Shown here one piece after another: positions 35,087-43,972 of a stretch of DNA of 64,000 nt. The number at the start of each line of letters is the position of its first letter. Position 1 is the stretch's first letter. Position numbers and translations under genes: made by a program. The DNA is from Bacteroidales bacterium. Lineage in GTDB: Bacteria; Bacteroidota; Bacteroidia; Bacteroidales; ML635J-15. Where the stretch lies: positions 115,360-179,359 of the forward strand of contig QKHS01000042.1 of assembly GCA_003249955.1 (NCBI GenBank), in the 5' to 3' direction. Under the pieces are notes generated by a model. That model was not told the origin of the DNA and searched no databases. It saw nothing but the letters and a program-made list of their open reading frames with translations.

Positions 35087-35168
35087 GTTAAATCAATTAA
35101 AAAGTATTTTTCTGTCTGTATTGCTAACAATTTGCAGGACAGGCTGTTATTCATTCGCAAAAATTCAT

Positions 35169-35176
35169 TAAATTTG
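35169..35176 (+). promoter_or_regulatory. -7 box of the metal-handling gene set
   Basis: TAAATTTG fits TAnnTTTG, 15 bases ahead of ATG 35192. No -33 TTTG at the usual spacing. Its place just before 35192 supports the later start of the Cys/His-rich protein. Confidence 0.45.
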
Positions 35177-35191
35177 CGCGATATTATAATA

Positions 35192-35650
35192 ATGAAAATT
35201 ATTAAAAACATATTTACTTTAGTTTTTGCTCTGATTGTATTAGCAACCAGTAACGGTTTTATTCTGGAACGCTATTTCTGTTCCGGGTGCCATGAAGAAC
35301 ATAACGAAGTTGCTTTTTTTGAATTCGGGGAGATTAGCCATGAACATCAGGCATGTGAAAGGTGTGCCGGACACTCCGGGGGCTGTGACTGCCAGAAAGA
35401 TGATCATATAAAAAACACCCGAATATTATACTTCTCTTTAGACCAGTTATTTTTCAAAATCATAGAGCAGGATCAGGCTAAAATTATTGTAACCAGAATA
35501 TTAAATCCGTTTGATTTTTTCAATTTTACAATAATTAAAGATTACGAATATTCCAAACCGGCTATATCTTTATTAAAAATACCGCCATTAATCGCAACCG
35601 ATGCCGGCAGCACAATATTCGGTGCTGTAATTTCTGTTTTCCGCTTATGA
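35192..35650 (+). CDS. Cys/His-rich exported protein (HYC_CC_PP-like)
   Basis: 152 residues beginning MKIIKNIFTLVFALIVLATS, a signal-like segment; the frame is open further upstream but that stretch lacks a coding look and a -7 box sits inside it. After the signal comes a dense metal-ligand region ERYFCSGCHEEH, then CERCAGHSGGCDCQKDDH, and near the end SLLKIPPL. The layout (Y/H-C, C-C and P-P patterns) resembles a small Bacteroidota family named for HYC, CC and PP motifs, though the motifs are only partly matched here. It starts a likely operon with a TonB-dependent receptor and an HMA-domain protein. A role in binding heavy metal (perhaps copper) is inferred. Confidence 0.6.
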   Translation: MKIIKNIFTLVFALIVLATSNGFILERYFCSGCHEEHNEVAFFEFGEISHEHQACERCAGHSGGCDCQKDDHIKNTRILYFSLDQLFFKIIEQDQAKIIVTRILNPFDFFNFTIIKDYEYSKPAISLLKIPPLIATDAGSTIFGAVISVFRL

Positions 35651-35714
35651 TATACTGATTTTCTGAACACATTTCAGTGATAATATAATCAGTAATCATT
35701 TAATTTTTTTAATA

Positions 35715-37934
35715 ATGAAAACAATAACAGGTTTTATTGTTTTTATGCTTGTGGTAATTTCTGCAGGTGTTGCGCAGGTTAGCGGAACTGTTTACGAAAT
35801 GCAGGACGGCAAAAAAGCCCGGCTTTTCGGGGTAAACATTTACTGGGAAAACTCAAATACCGGCACTACAAGTGATAAAAACGGAAATTTCAAATTAAAC
35901 AAACCCGAAAACTCTGACAGATTAATTTTCAGTTTTGTCGGATATAATCCCGACACAGTTGTGGTTTCTTCGGGGAAACAGGTTTTGGAAATAGTGTTAA
36001 GTGACAGCCGTTTTCTTCAGGAAGTCACAATCGGAGAACGTCAGGTTGGCACGCACTATTCAAGAATGGAAACAGGGAGTGTGCAAACAATTTCAGGCGC
36101 AGAACTTTGCAAAGCTGCCTGTTGTAATCTGTCAGAGAGTTTTGAAACCAACGCCTCGGTTGACGCTTCGTACAGCGATGCTGCCACAGGAGCAAAACAA
36201 ATAAAGCTTCTCGGGCTGGCAGGGAAATATGTGCAGATGATGACAGAGAACATTCCCAATTTTTACGGGATATCACAGCCATACGCACTTGGTTATATTC
36301 CTGGTCCGTGGATGGAATCCATACAGGTTTCAAAAGGGACTTCGGCAGTTATTAACGGGTATGATGCAGTTACAGGCCAGATTAATGTTGAATATAAAAA
36401 ACCGGCAAAATCGAACCCTTTGTTCTTTAATCAATTCTTAAGTTCCGCCGGAAAAAGCGAGACAAATATTGACGGAGCCGTAAGATTAAGCCCGAAATGG
36501 AGCACAATGATTTTTGCTCATGCACAGACAGACTTGCTCGAAATTGATGAGAATAATGATAACTTCCTTGATTTTCCGATGATAAATCAATACAATTTCT
36601 TTAACCGCTGGGATTATTTCAATAAAAACTGGACTGTCCGCTTTGGTGTAAAATACATTGACGAGACCAGAAAAAGCGGGCAAACCAGTCATGTTTACAA
36701 TCCTGTCCTTGACGCATTAAATCCTTACGGCATATATATCGGGTCGAAAAGAGCAGAGGCATTTTACAAAACAGGTTATGTGTTTCCGGAAAAAGACTAT
36801 CAGAGTATTGCTGTAATAGGCAATTTTATTTATCACAATCAGGATTCATATTATGGTTTAACAACGTTCGATGCCCGTCAATACAGCGGATATGCAAATT
36901 TACTCTGGCAATCGGCATTCGGAGGGAATGAAGATCACAAGTATAATGCAGGAACAAGCCTAAAATATGAAAAGCTTAATCAGTTTTTAAATGACAGTTC
37001 ATTAAACAACACCGAGATTGTTCCAGGTGTTTATTTTCAATATACCGGAAGATTATTTGACAAACTTCATGTTATTGCCGGAATAAGAGCAGACTATCAC
37101 AATGAATTCGGTCTTTTAATAACTCCGCGTTTTAATGCAAAATTCAATATAACCGGAAATTTAAGCTGGAGGGCTTCTGCCGGTAAAGGTTACAGAAAAG
37201 CTAACGTTTTGGCCGAAAACAGCTATTTACTGGCTTCATCAAGGGTAATTTCAATTGCAAATGACTTAAAACTTGAAGAAGCATGGAATTTCGGATCTAA
37301 TCTTACATATTACATCCCTATCGGAGACCGCGACATGGCTATTAATGCAGAATTCTACCGCACCGAATTCCAGAATCAGATAATTGCTGATTTTGAGACA
37401 TTCGGACAGGTTAAGTTTTACAACCTTGAGGGTCGGTCTTACTCCAACACCTACCAGTTGGAAGCGACATATCGGATTATAAAAGGACTTGACGCAACGG
37501 CAGCCTTCAGGTATAATGATGTAAAGCAAACGATCGGAGGCATTCTGGTTGAAAGTCCGCTTACCAGCCGCTATAAAGGATTGGCAAACCTGTCATACAA
37601 AACTCCGCTGGAGAAATGGCAGTTTGATTTTACCGCACAGTTAAACGGCGGTGGAAGAATTCCTTCAACAGAGCTTCTGCCGGTGGAATACCAGCTTGCA
37701 AAAGAATTTCCTGCTTACACCATATTAAATGCCCAGGTAACGAAGTACTTTAAAAAGTGGGAGATTTATGCAGGTGCCGAAAATTTATTGAATTTTACAC
37801 AGCAGCATCCTATTATTGCGGCAAATGATCCGTACGGAGACAATTTTGATTCAGCATTAATCTGGGGCCCCGTACATGGACGTAAATTTTATCTTGGCAT
37901 AAGATTTTCAGTAGATAAAAAAGATAAAGAATAG
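35715..37934 (+). CDS. TonB-dependent outer-membrane receptor with carboxypeptidase-regulatory-like domain
   Basis: 739-residue outer-membrane receptor. Signal peptide, then a carboxypeptidase-regulatory-like beta-sandwich (about 22-95, GVNIYWENSNTGTTSDKNGNF), a plug domain (about 115-230, with SVQTISGAEL, SVDASYSDAATG and SIQVSKGTSAVINGYDAVTGQINVEYKKP), and a barrel ending KFYLGIRFSV with a terminal aromatic-strand pattern. The plug carries two cysteines (ELCKAACCNL). It takes up an unknown substrate using TonB energy. It lies between a Cys/His-rich protein and an HMA protein, with gaps of 64 and 41 bases, so a metal or metal-chelate is the likeliest cargo. Confidence 0.9.
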   Translation: MKTITGFIVFMLVVISAGVAQVSGTVYEMQDGKKARLFGVNIYWENSNTGTTSDKNGNFKLNKPENSDRLIFSFVGYNPDTVVVSSGKQVLEIVLSDSRFLQEVTIGERQVGTHYSRMETGSVQTISGAELCKAACCNLSESFETNASVDASYSDAATGAKQIKLLGLAGKYVQMMTENIPNFYGISQPYALGYIPGPWMESIQVSKGTSAVINGYDAVTGQINVEYKKPAKSNPLFFNQFLSSAGKSETNIDGAVRLSPKWSTMIFAHAQTDLLEIDENNDNFLDFPMINQYNFFNRWDYFNKNWTVRFGVKYIDETRKSGQTSHVYNPVLDALNPYGIYIGSKRAEAFYKTGYVFPEKDYQSIAVIGNFIYHNQDSYYGLTTFDARQYSGYANLLWQSAFGGNEDHKYNAGTSLKYEKLNQFLNDSSLNNTEIVPGVYFQYTGRLFDKLHVIAGIRADYHNEFGLLITPRFNAKFNITGNLSWRASAGKGYRKANVLAENSYLLASSRVISIANDLKLEEAWNFGSNLTYYIPIGDRDMAINAEFYRTEFQNQIIADFETFGQVKFYNLEGRSYSNTYQLEATYRIIKGLDATAAFRYNDVKQTIGGILVESPLTSRYKGLANLSYKTPLEKWQFDFTAQLNGGGRIPSTELLPVEYQLAKEFPAYTILNAQVTKYFKKWEIYAGAENLLNFTQQHPIIAANDPYGDNFDSALIWGPVHGRKFYLGIRFSVDKKDKE

Positions 37935-37975
37935 AAACAATTAAATAGTATTATTAACAATTAAAAATTGAAAAC

Positions 37976-38482
37976 ATGAAAAAAGTAATTTTAATAGCGG
38001 CAGCTATATTTTTCGCGGGGACAGCAAGTATTTTTGCTCAGGAATCTCCTGCAAAGAAAGAGGTAAAACAGAATGCAAATATTTCCGAAGTAACATTATC
38101 ATGCGATCAGGATTGCGGTAATTGCTCGGAAAAAGTAAAAAAACAACTTGCTTTTACCAAAGGAGTAAAATTTGTATCAGCAGATTATGAAAAGGACATT
38201 GTTTTCGTAAAATACCGCAATGATCGTACTGATGTTGATAAAATTATTGCATCATTAGCAGAAATCGGATACGTAGCAAAACCTTTAGCACCGTCTTGTC
38301 CTAATCAGAAAAAAGGATGTTGCTCCGGTAAAACCACAGAAGGCGAATCTCACTCAGGTTGCTCAGGAAAAACTACCGGAAATGAAACACATACAGGCTG
38401 CTCAGGAGGATCACACACAGGTTGTTCCGGAGGGTCTCATGCCGGTTGCTCAGGAAAAACCACCGAGCCTGTAAAAAACTAA
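37976..38482 (+). CDS. exported heavy-metal-associated (HMA) domain protein with Cys/His-rich repeat tail
   Basis: 168 residues: signal peptide (about 1-22, ending SIFAQ), an HMA-like ferredoxin fold (about 33-103) with the metal site CDQDCGNC, and a C-terminal tail (about 108-168) of short units GCSG interrupted by H-containing spacers (SHSGCSG, THTGCSG, SHTGCSG, SHAGCSG). The tail has six Cys and several His and is unlike a normal HMA protein. It probably binds copper or a similar soft metal in the periplasm, possibly handing it to or from the adjacent receptor. A strong bidirectional terminator follows. Confidence 0.85.
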   Translation: MKKVILIAAAIFFAGTASIFAQESPAKKEVKQNANISEVTLSCDQDCGNCSEKVKKQLAFTKGVKFVSADYEKDIVFVKYRNDRTDVDKIIASLAEIGYVAKPLAPSCPNQKKGCCSGKTTEGESHSGCSGKTTGNETHTGCSGGSHTGCSGGSHAGCSGKTTEPVKN

Positions 38483-38500
38483 TAAATACAAAAGGTAAAA

Positions 38501-38532
38501 AAAATCCGGTTAGCATGAGCTAACCGGATTTT
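38501..38532. terminator. bidirectional terminator between the HMA gene and the S41 protease gene
   Basis: Perfect 14-bp stem at 38501-38514 and 38519-38532 with a 4-base loop, bounded by A and T runs so that it has a T tail on either strand. It separates two convergent transcripts. Confidence 0.9.
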
Positions 38533-38536
38533 TTAT

Positions 38537-40234
38537 TTATGGTTTAAGTATTTTACTATACTCACTTTCATTATTAAGTAATTCAAGAGCTTTCTTAACT
38601 TCCGGATCATTTTTAAGTCCGTAAATAATTGCTCCTTTTTCATAATAGTATTTTACAACAATTTCCTGCGAAATAAGATCTTTTATCTCATCCTTGAAAA
38701 TCATAAGATCCTTGTTTTTATCATGAGCAAATTTGGTTGCGAGAATATCCAGTTCAGCAGCAGCGTCATCGTAATACTTTTCAGATTTTGCCGATTCGGT
38801 TAAGAGTCTGAGGTTTTCTTCACTCTTTGTTTCATAATCAAAATCTTTATCTTTTATCCAGTTTACAAAATCCTGATAATCAGCATCGGAGAAAACAAAT
38901 TTATCTGCTGTTGCAATTGTCGGATGATTCATTTTATAATAAACAGAGTAATCAAAAATCAGGTTTTTAATTATAAGGCTAACAGAAATATTACTTAATA
39001 ATTCAGGTTCTACAACCACATCCGGATTAACACCTCCTCCGTCATACACTTTGCGTCCGTTTTTGGTTTTGAACTCGGAAATAAGTGAATCGGGAACATG
39101 TCCTACACTACCATCTTCGTTACGGTGAGTATAATCCAATGCCTGAATACATCTGCCACTAGGAATATAATATTTAGCCGTTGTAACCTTCAGAATGCCG
39201 TTATAGCTAAGTTCTCTGGTTGTCTGGACCAATCCCTTTCCAAAACTTCTTTGTCCCAGAATAACACCTCTGTCGAGATCCTGAATAGCTCCTGCAACAA
39301 TTTCAGAAGCAGAAGCAGAACTTCTGTTTACCAGTACAACTATTTTTACTTTTGTATCAACCGGCTCAACAAAAGCTGTATAAGTTTTATCCCATTGTGC
39401 CACTTTTCCTTTAGTACTAACAATGTTTTCGCCCTTTTCAACAAACAGGTTACATATTTTTACAGCTTCAATCAAAAGCCCCCCGGGATTACCACGAAGG
39501 TCAAGAATAAGTGAAGTAATATTGTTTTCGGATTTTAACATGGAAAAAGCCTCTCCTACTTCTTTTGCAGCAGTATTTGTAAAATCATTAAGAGAAATAT
39601 ACCCGGTATGTTCGTCAACCAATCCGTAATAAGGAACCGAGTTCATCTTTATCTCCTCGCGCTCAATATTAAAGTCTATAGGCTCTTCTATTCCGGGACG
39701 TTGTATCTTTATTTTTACAGTTGTTTTAGGCTCTCCTCTCAACAATTCGGAAACCTCATCCGACGAAACGCCTTTAATACTTCTCCCGTTAATCTCAAGA
39801 ATAATGTCTCCGGGAGTTACTCCGGCTTTGTCGGCAGGACTGTTTTCGTATGGCTGGGTAATAACGGTATAGTCTCCGCTTTTCCTTATCATAGAACCAA
39901 TTCCTCCGTATTGTCCGGTAGTCATAAACTTAATATCTTCAACCTGTGATTCGGGAATATAAACAGTATATGGGTCCAGACTCTTCAGCATTGCATCAAT
40001 TCCGGTTTTAATAATATCTCCCGGAACTATCGGATCAACATAATAAAGATTTAACTCTTTATAAAGTGAGTAAAAAATATCCAGATTTTTTACTGTTTCG
40101 AAATTCTCGTCTGTGTCGCGCGTAACAGTAAACGAGGTAAGGAAAAACATCAGAATTACACCGAAAGAAATTCCGGTTTTTGTCAGTTTCTCAATAAAAG
40201 TCTTAAGGTTTTTGAAGCTCTTCATAAATTTCAT
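38537..40234 (-). CDS. S41 C-terminal processing peptidase (CtpA-like)
   Basis: 565-residue periplasmic or membrane-attached protease. A signal/TM segment lies at about 20-40; a PDZ domain follows (about 95-180, GGIGSMIRKSGDYTVITQPYE and GDIILEINGRSIKG), then the S41 core with DLRGNPGGLLIEA and the Ser/Lys site in NRSSASASEIVAGAIQ and RSFGKGLVQTT. The C-terminal 150 residues are helical. Its 5' end overlaps rnpA by 32 bases (or 23 with the Met4 start), which is compatible with coupled translation in the hemD-rnpA operon. The natural substrates are not known; CtpA-type enzymes trim exported proteins. Confidence 0.93.
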   Translation of the reverse strand: MKFMKSFKNLKTFIEKLTKTGISFGVILMFFLTSFTVTRDTDENFETVKNLDIFYSLYKELNLYYVDPIVPGDIIKTGIDAMLKSLDPYTVYIPESQVEDIKFMTTGQYGGIGSMIRKSGDYTVITQPYENSPADKAGVTPGDIILEINGRSIKGVSSDEVSELLRGEPKTTVKIKIQRPGIEEPIDFNIEREEIKMNSVPYYGLVDEHTGYISLNDFTNTAAKEVGEAFSMLKSENNITSLILDLRGNPGGLLIEAVKICNLFVEKGENIVSTKGKVAQWDKTYTAFVEPVDTKVKIVVLVNRSSASASEIVAGAIQDLDRGVILGQRSFGKGLVQTTRELSYNGILKVTTAKYYIPSGRCIQALDYTHRNEDGSVGHVPDSLISEFKTKNGRKVYDGGGVNPDVVVEPELLSNISVSLIIKNLIFDYSVYYKMNHPTIATADKFVFSDADYQDFVNWIKDKDFDYETKSEENLRLLTESAKSEKYYDDAAAELDILATKFAHDKNKDLMIFKDEIKDLISQEIVVKYYYEKGAIIYGLKNDPEVKKALELLNNESEYSKILKP

Positions 40235-40619
40235 CGTAAATATTTTGTAAAGATAAAACTATTTTCTGTTCAATAATGTTGTATTCTTCGATATAATCTT
40301 TTGAATAAACTATGCCAAAGTGCAGGCTAACAGCACTTCCGGCACATAAAGTTTTTAATCCTGTATAATTCAGTCTTACTGCCTCACGTATTCTTCGCTT
40401 AATGGTATTACGTTCATTAGCTTTACGAATAAGTTTCTTAGGAACAGAAATAAAAACCTTTATGTCTGATGTTGAATTATAATTAATTACTGATATAAAT
40501 CTGAAAACACCATAGTTTAGTCTTTTACCCTCATCAAATAACAACTGAATTTCAGATTTAAGCTTAAGAACAGAGCTTCTTTTAAGGGTAAAGATTCTTT
40601 TTTTTTCAGACATATTCAA
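40203..40619 (-). CDS. rnpA: ribonuclease P protein component
   Basis: Protein subunit of RNase P, which matures tRNA 5' ends. The 138 residues show FTLKRSSVLKLKSEIQLLF, SVPKKLIRKANERNTIKRRIREAVRLN (the RNR-like basic motif, here RNTIKRRIREA) and a C-terminal helix. The gene follows hemD by 18 bases and overlaps the protease gene by 32. rpmH, often next to rnpA in other phyla, is absent, as is usual in Bacteroidota. Confidence 0.93.
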   Translation of the reverse strand: MNMSEKKRIFTLKRSSVLKLKSEIQLLFDEGKRLNYGVFRFISVINYNSTSDIKVFISVPKKLIRKANERNTIKRRIREAVRLNYTGLKTLCAGSAVSLHFGIVYSKDYIEEYNIIEQKIVLSLQNIYDEIYEELQKP

Positions 40620-40637
40620 TCATAAAAACGGCTTGTC

Positions 40638-41381
40638 TTATTTGTTTCTTGCTTTAACAAAAAGTTCAATTGCAGCAGTAATAGACGGTGCCTCGGGAAC
40701 AGGAGCCTCAAAATCGAGTCTCAGATTATGATTTTTAACAGCCTTTGCTGTTGCAGGGCCAAAAGCGCCTATACAGGTTTCGTTCTGAGCAAAATCCGGG
40801 AAGTTCTGAAGCAATGATGCAACTCCGGCAGGGCTGAAGAAAACAATAATATCATAGTTAACATCCTTAAGATCAGTCACATCAGCACTTACGGTTTGAT
40901 ATAAAATAGCCTTGTTAAAAGCAATATTTGCCTTTGTAAGTTTATCAGGTATTTCCTGTTTGTGAACATCACTCAAAGGAACAAGAAATTTCTCGTCAGA
41001 GTATTTTTTAATAGTCTCCATTAAATCATCAAATGTTCCGTTTCCGAAGAAAATTTTACGTTTACGGTAAACTACATACTTCTGCAAATAAAAAGCTATA
41101 GACTCCGAAATACAAAAGTACTTCCAGGTATCTTTAACCGCGATTTTAAGTTCCTCACAAATTCTGAAAAAATGGTCAACAGACGTACGGCTGTTAAACA
41201 ATATCGCAGTATGGGAACAAATGTCCACTCTTGTTTTTCTGAATTCTTTATTAGAAATACCATCTACCTGAACAAAAGGACGGAAATCTATTTTAAGATT
41301 ATACTTTTTGGCAAGGTCGAAATAAGGGGACTTCTCTGTTTCCGGTCTTGGCTGCGAAACAAGAATGCTTTTTATCTTCAT
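40638..41381 (-). CDS. hemD: uroporphyrinogen-III synthase
   Basis: Cyclises hydroxymethylbilane to uroporphyrinogen III in tetrapyrrole synthesis. The 247-residue chain has the weakly conserved two-lobe pattern: start ILVSQPRPE, then VVFFSPAGVAS-like IVFFSPAGVASLLQNF and the C-terminal ACIGPATAKA-like CIGAFGPATAKAVKNHNL. The family is divergent but both signature stretches are present. It sits between DUF4271 and rnpA, the order I know from other Bacteroidota, with 20- and 18-base gaps. Confidence 0.85.
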   Translation of the reverse strand: MKIKSILVSQPRPETEKSPYFDLAKKYNLKIDFRPFVQVDGISNKEFRKTRVDICSHTAILFNSRTSVDHFFRICEELKIAVKDTWKYFCISESIAFYLQKYVVYRKRKIFFGNGTFDDLMETIKKYSDEKFLVPLSDVHKQEIPDKLTKANIAFNKAILYQTVSADVTDLKDVNYDIIVFFSPAGVASLLQNFPDFAQNETCIGAFGPATAKAVKNHNLRLDFEAPVPEAPSITAAIELFVKARNK

Positions 41382-41401
41382 TCTTCGTATTATTTTAAAT
41401 T

Positions 41402-42112
41402 TTAAACACCTCTTAATTTACCGATAATCTTTACTACAAACAGTACCGGTAAAATTTCTAAAACGCAAAAGTACAAAATAGCGTAATGATTAAAAAATTT
41501 AATTTTAATCAAAAAATTAAAAAAACCATACACTCTTACCGTAAGAGCGATAGCAATAATCGCTATAATGCTGATTATCAACACTTTCTGGGCCCACAAA
41601 TCAGAAAATGGCAAAATAATAAATAACGGAAAAATTATTATTCCCATAACTCTGAAAATGTCAGAAGTCATATCAGAGTAGGTTTTTGTGATATCGGGAA
41701 TATCTAAAATCGAGCCCAAAAACCAAAGACTTATTTTGTAAAGAGCAACAAATGCAATTACCGAACCTGTTGTTATTAACAATAATAATGCAGGTTTAAT
41801 GTTAACAGACCCGATACCGCTGTAATAAACAATCAAAGCCATTATAGCAGAACCTGTGCTTAATATTGCTGTCACTCCTGTAATAAATGATGCCTGATTA
41901 CCTGCAGAGTTTGATTCACTGAAATTTTTTGCAGATACATCGCTGCGAAAAACGTTTATAAACAAATGTCTGAAATAATCTTTAAACAACAACTTAACGG
42001 TAAGTAACAAAAGAACAACGACAAATGCAGACACACTTAAAACTACCTGATTGTAATCAGTGTGCCGTTCAATTACAGGCATACTTACATTAAGGATTGT
42101 AAAAGATATCAA
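41402..42112 (-). CDS. DUF4271 integral membrane protein
   Basis: 236-residue membrane protein with about six hydrophobic segments (around 30-50, 80-105, 110-130, 140-160, 170-190, 200-225). The family is Bacteroidota-restricted and of unknown function; its usual place just upstream of hemD is preserved here. It lies 20 bases before hemD and 20 bases after the coiled-coil gene, so all appear cotranscribed. Confidence 0.75.
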   Translation of the reverse strand: MISFTILNVSMPVIERHTDYNQVVLSVSAFVVVLLLLTVKLLFKDYFRHLFINVFRSDVSAKNFSESNSAGNQASFITGVTAILSTGSAIMALIVYYSGIGSVNIKPALLLLITTGSVIAFVALYKISLWFLGSILDIPDITKTYSDMTSDIFRVMGIIIFPLFIILPFSDLWAQKVLIISIIAIIAIALTVRVYGFFNFLIKIKFFNHYAILYFCVLEILPVLFVVKIIGKLRGV

Positions 42113-42132
42113 TTCAGAGTCCGGGTTTTATG

Positions 42133-43041
42133 TTATTTGTCTATAGTAAAAAAGCTCTCACCGATTTTGTTGCCGTCCATATAAATTTCAACCACATACT
42201 TCCCAACATTAAGAGTCTCGGTAACATCATAATAGATTACAACATCAAGATTTTGTTTTTCATAAATAACATCCCTGTAAGCGGAATAACTTATTTTTTT
42301 CTCTCTGTAATCAAATGTCTGTCCACCTGACAATGCATATCCATCGGGACGTATAATACGCAAATAGACCCTGCGCGGACCACTCTGTGCCAGATCGTTT
42401 GCAACCAGGGTAAAGCTTGTCTGTATCTTCTCAACTTTTGACGATTTTTCTGTGGTTTTTCCCCTCCTGTTCAAAAATGTAAAACCTATATGTGCAGTTT
42501 TTACAATACTTGCTCCTTCAATAACCAATTCCAGCTCGTCATTTTTTTCAACGACATTGTCCATTTCTGATTTTATCCTTTCATGATCATCTTTAATCTG
42601 GAAGTTTTCTGCAATAAGGAACTTGTTCATCTGATCCAGACTGTCAATCTGATAAACATAATGGCGCATAATATTTCTCAGTGAAGCTAATTCCTTCTCA
42701 TACTTTTGCTGAACGCTGTAATTGTAATTTTTTACTCCGTCAAGTTCCTTAATAAGAGCTTCGATATGTTGCTTTTCCTTGGCAATTTCACTGTTAAGGC
42801 TGTCATTCTGGGTTTCCAGAGAATCGTAATCGTCCAAAAGAGAGTTCAACTGTGACTTAAGCTTATCCTTTTCAACTACAATTTCCTCTGATTTCACAAT
42901 TATTGTCTTATTCTGCTGTGAAACATCATACAATAAAAACCCTAACACCGCAATAGCTATAGTCATTAAAGTTATCAATACAATTAATACTTTGGTTGTA
43001 GCATCCTTTTTCTTGTTGTTTATTTCATTAAGCTCGCTCAT
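42133..43041 (-). CDS. membrane-anchored coiled-coil protein of unknown function
   Basis: 302 residues with one N-terminal transmembrane helix (about 20-40), a long coiled coil (about 45-165, many Glu, Lys and Gln in heptads) and a C-terminal beta-rich domain (about 180-302, with GPRRVYLRIIRPDGYALSGGQTFDY). It is most likely periplasmic-facing, but this is not certain. It is the first gene of the run that continues with DUF4271, hemD, rnpA and the protease gene. Confidence 0.65.
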   Translation of the reverse strand: MSELNEINNKKKDATTKVLIVLITLMTIAIAVLGFLLYDVSQQNKTIIVKSEEIVVEKDKLKSQLNSLLDDYDSLETQNDSLNSEIAKEKQHIEALIKELDGVKNYNYSVQQKYEKELASLRNIMRHYVYQIDSLDQMNKFLIAENFQIKDDHERIKSEMDNVVEKNDELELVIEGASIVKTAHIGFTFLNRRGKTTEKSSKVEKIQTSFTLVANDLAQSGPRRVYLRIIRPDGYALSGGQTFDYREKKISYSAYRDVIYEKQNLDVVIYYDVTETLNVGKYVVEIYMDGNKIGESFFTIDK

Positions 43042-43058
43042 AAATATAAAATTTGGTG

Positions 43059-43066
43059 CAAAATTA
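43059..43066 (-). promoter_or_regulatory. -7 box of the coiled-coil/DUF4271/hemD operon
   Basis: Minus-strand TAATTTTG fits TAnnTTTG, 17 bases ahead of the start at 43041. No clear -33 element. Confidence 0.4.
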
Positions 43067-43097
43067 CAAAAAAATGATTGTCTGAGTTAATTTTATT

Positions 43098-43105
43098 TAT
43101 TTTTG
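43098..43105 (+). promoter_or_regulatory. -7 box of the metallo-beta-lactamase-fold gene
   Basis: TATTTTTG fits TAnnTTTG, 24 bases ahead of ATG 43130, with a TTG 17 bases upstream (43078-43080). Confidence 0.45.
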
Positions 43106-43129
43106 ATTTATTATTTTAACAACAAAAGA

Positions 43130-43972
43130 ATGAGAATTATTGTTCTGGAAACACCTGATTTTAAAATTGACGGCGGTGCTTATTTTGGTGTCGTCCCCAA
43201 AATAATATGGGAAAAGAAATACCCAGCCGACGAAAATAACATGTGTAATGCCGCCTGCCGCTCATTGCTTGTTGACGACGGGGAAAACATTATTCTCGTT
43301 GACACCGGTACCGGAAATGAGCCGGACAACAAGACTGCTGAAAGTTACCATACCGATTACAGCAAAAATCTCGAAACAAGTCTGGAACAAGCCGGATATT
43401 CAAACGAAGACATTACTCATGTTATTCTTACGCATCTTCATTTTGATCATTGCGGCGGAACTACCAAACCTGACGGTGACAATACCCGTAAATTATCATT
43501 CCCAAACGCAGTTCACTACATTTCACGCCTACAATGGGAAAATGCCAACAATCCTAATTATCGTGAAAAATCGTCCTATCTTAAAGAAAATTTCGGAATA
43601 CTTGAAAATTCAGGAAAACTCATCCTTGTTGAAGAGGGGATAAAAATCGGAAAGAATATTGAGCTACGCTTGTTTAACGGGCATACTTACGGCCTGATGT
43701 TGCCTCTTATTTATACAGATAAACAACCGGTATTTTTTGCCGGTGATCTTATTCCTGCCAAAGCTTCAATTCCCCTTTCCTGGATTTCGGCTTATGATTT
43801 ATTTCCGCTGACCAGTATTGACGAAAAACGATCTCTTCTTACCGAAGCGGCAGAAAACGACTGGATTCTGTTATTTCAGCACGACTATTACAACGAATGC
43901 TGCGATCTGGAAATTACAGAAAGAGGTGTGAGAGCAAAAAATTCATATATTTTTAAAGAACTGTTTGCATGA
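43130..43972 (+). CDS. metallo-beta-lactamase-fold hydrolase
   Basis: 280 residues starting MRIIVLETPDFKIDGG; an upstream in-frame start would put the -7 box inside the gene. The metal-binding motif HLHFDHCGG (HxHxDH) and later GHTYGLMLP and FAGDLIPA give the Zn ligands. It resembles the MBL-fold quorum-quenching-lactonase and N-acyl-homoserine lactonase-like group, but the substrate is unknown. The lipoprotein gene overlaps its end by 4 bases (ATGA), so translation is coupled. It is divergent from the coiled-coil operon. Confidence 0.85.
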   Translation: MRIIVLETPDFKIDGGAYFGVVPKIIWEKKYPADENNMCNAACRSLLVDDGENIILVDTGTGNEPDNKTAESYHTDYSKNLETSLEQAGYSNEDITHVILTHLHFDHCGGTTKPDGDNTRKLSFPNAVHYISRLQWENANNPNYREKSSYLKENFGILENSGKLILVEEGIKIGKNIELRLFNGHTYGLMLPLIYTDKQPVFFAGDLIPAKASIPLSWISAYDLFPLTSIDEKRSLLTEAAENDWILLFQHDYYNECCDLEITERGVRAKNSYIFKELFA

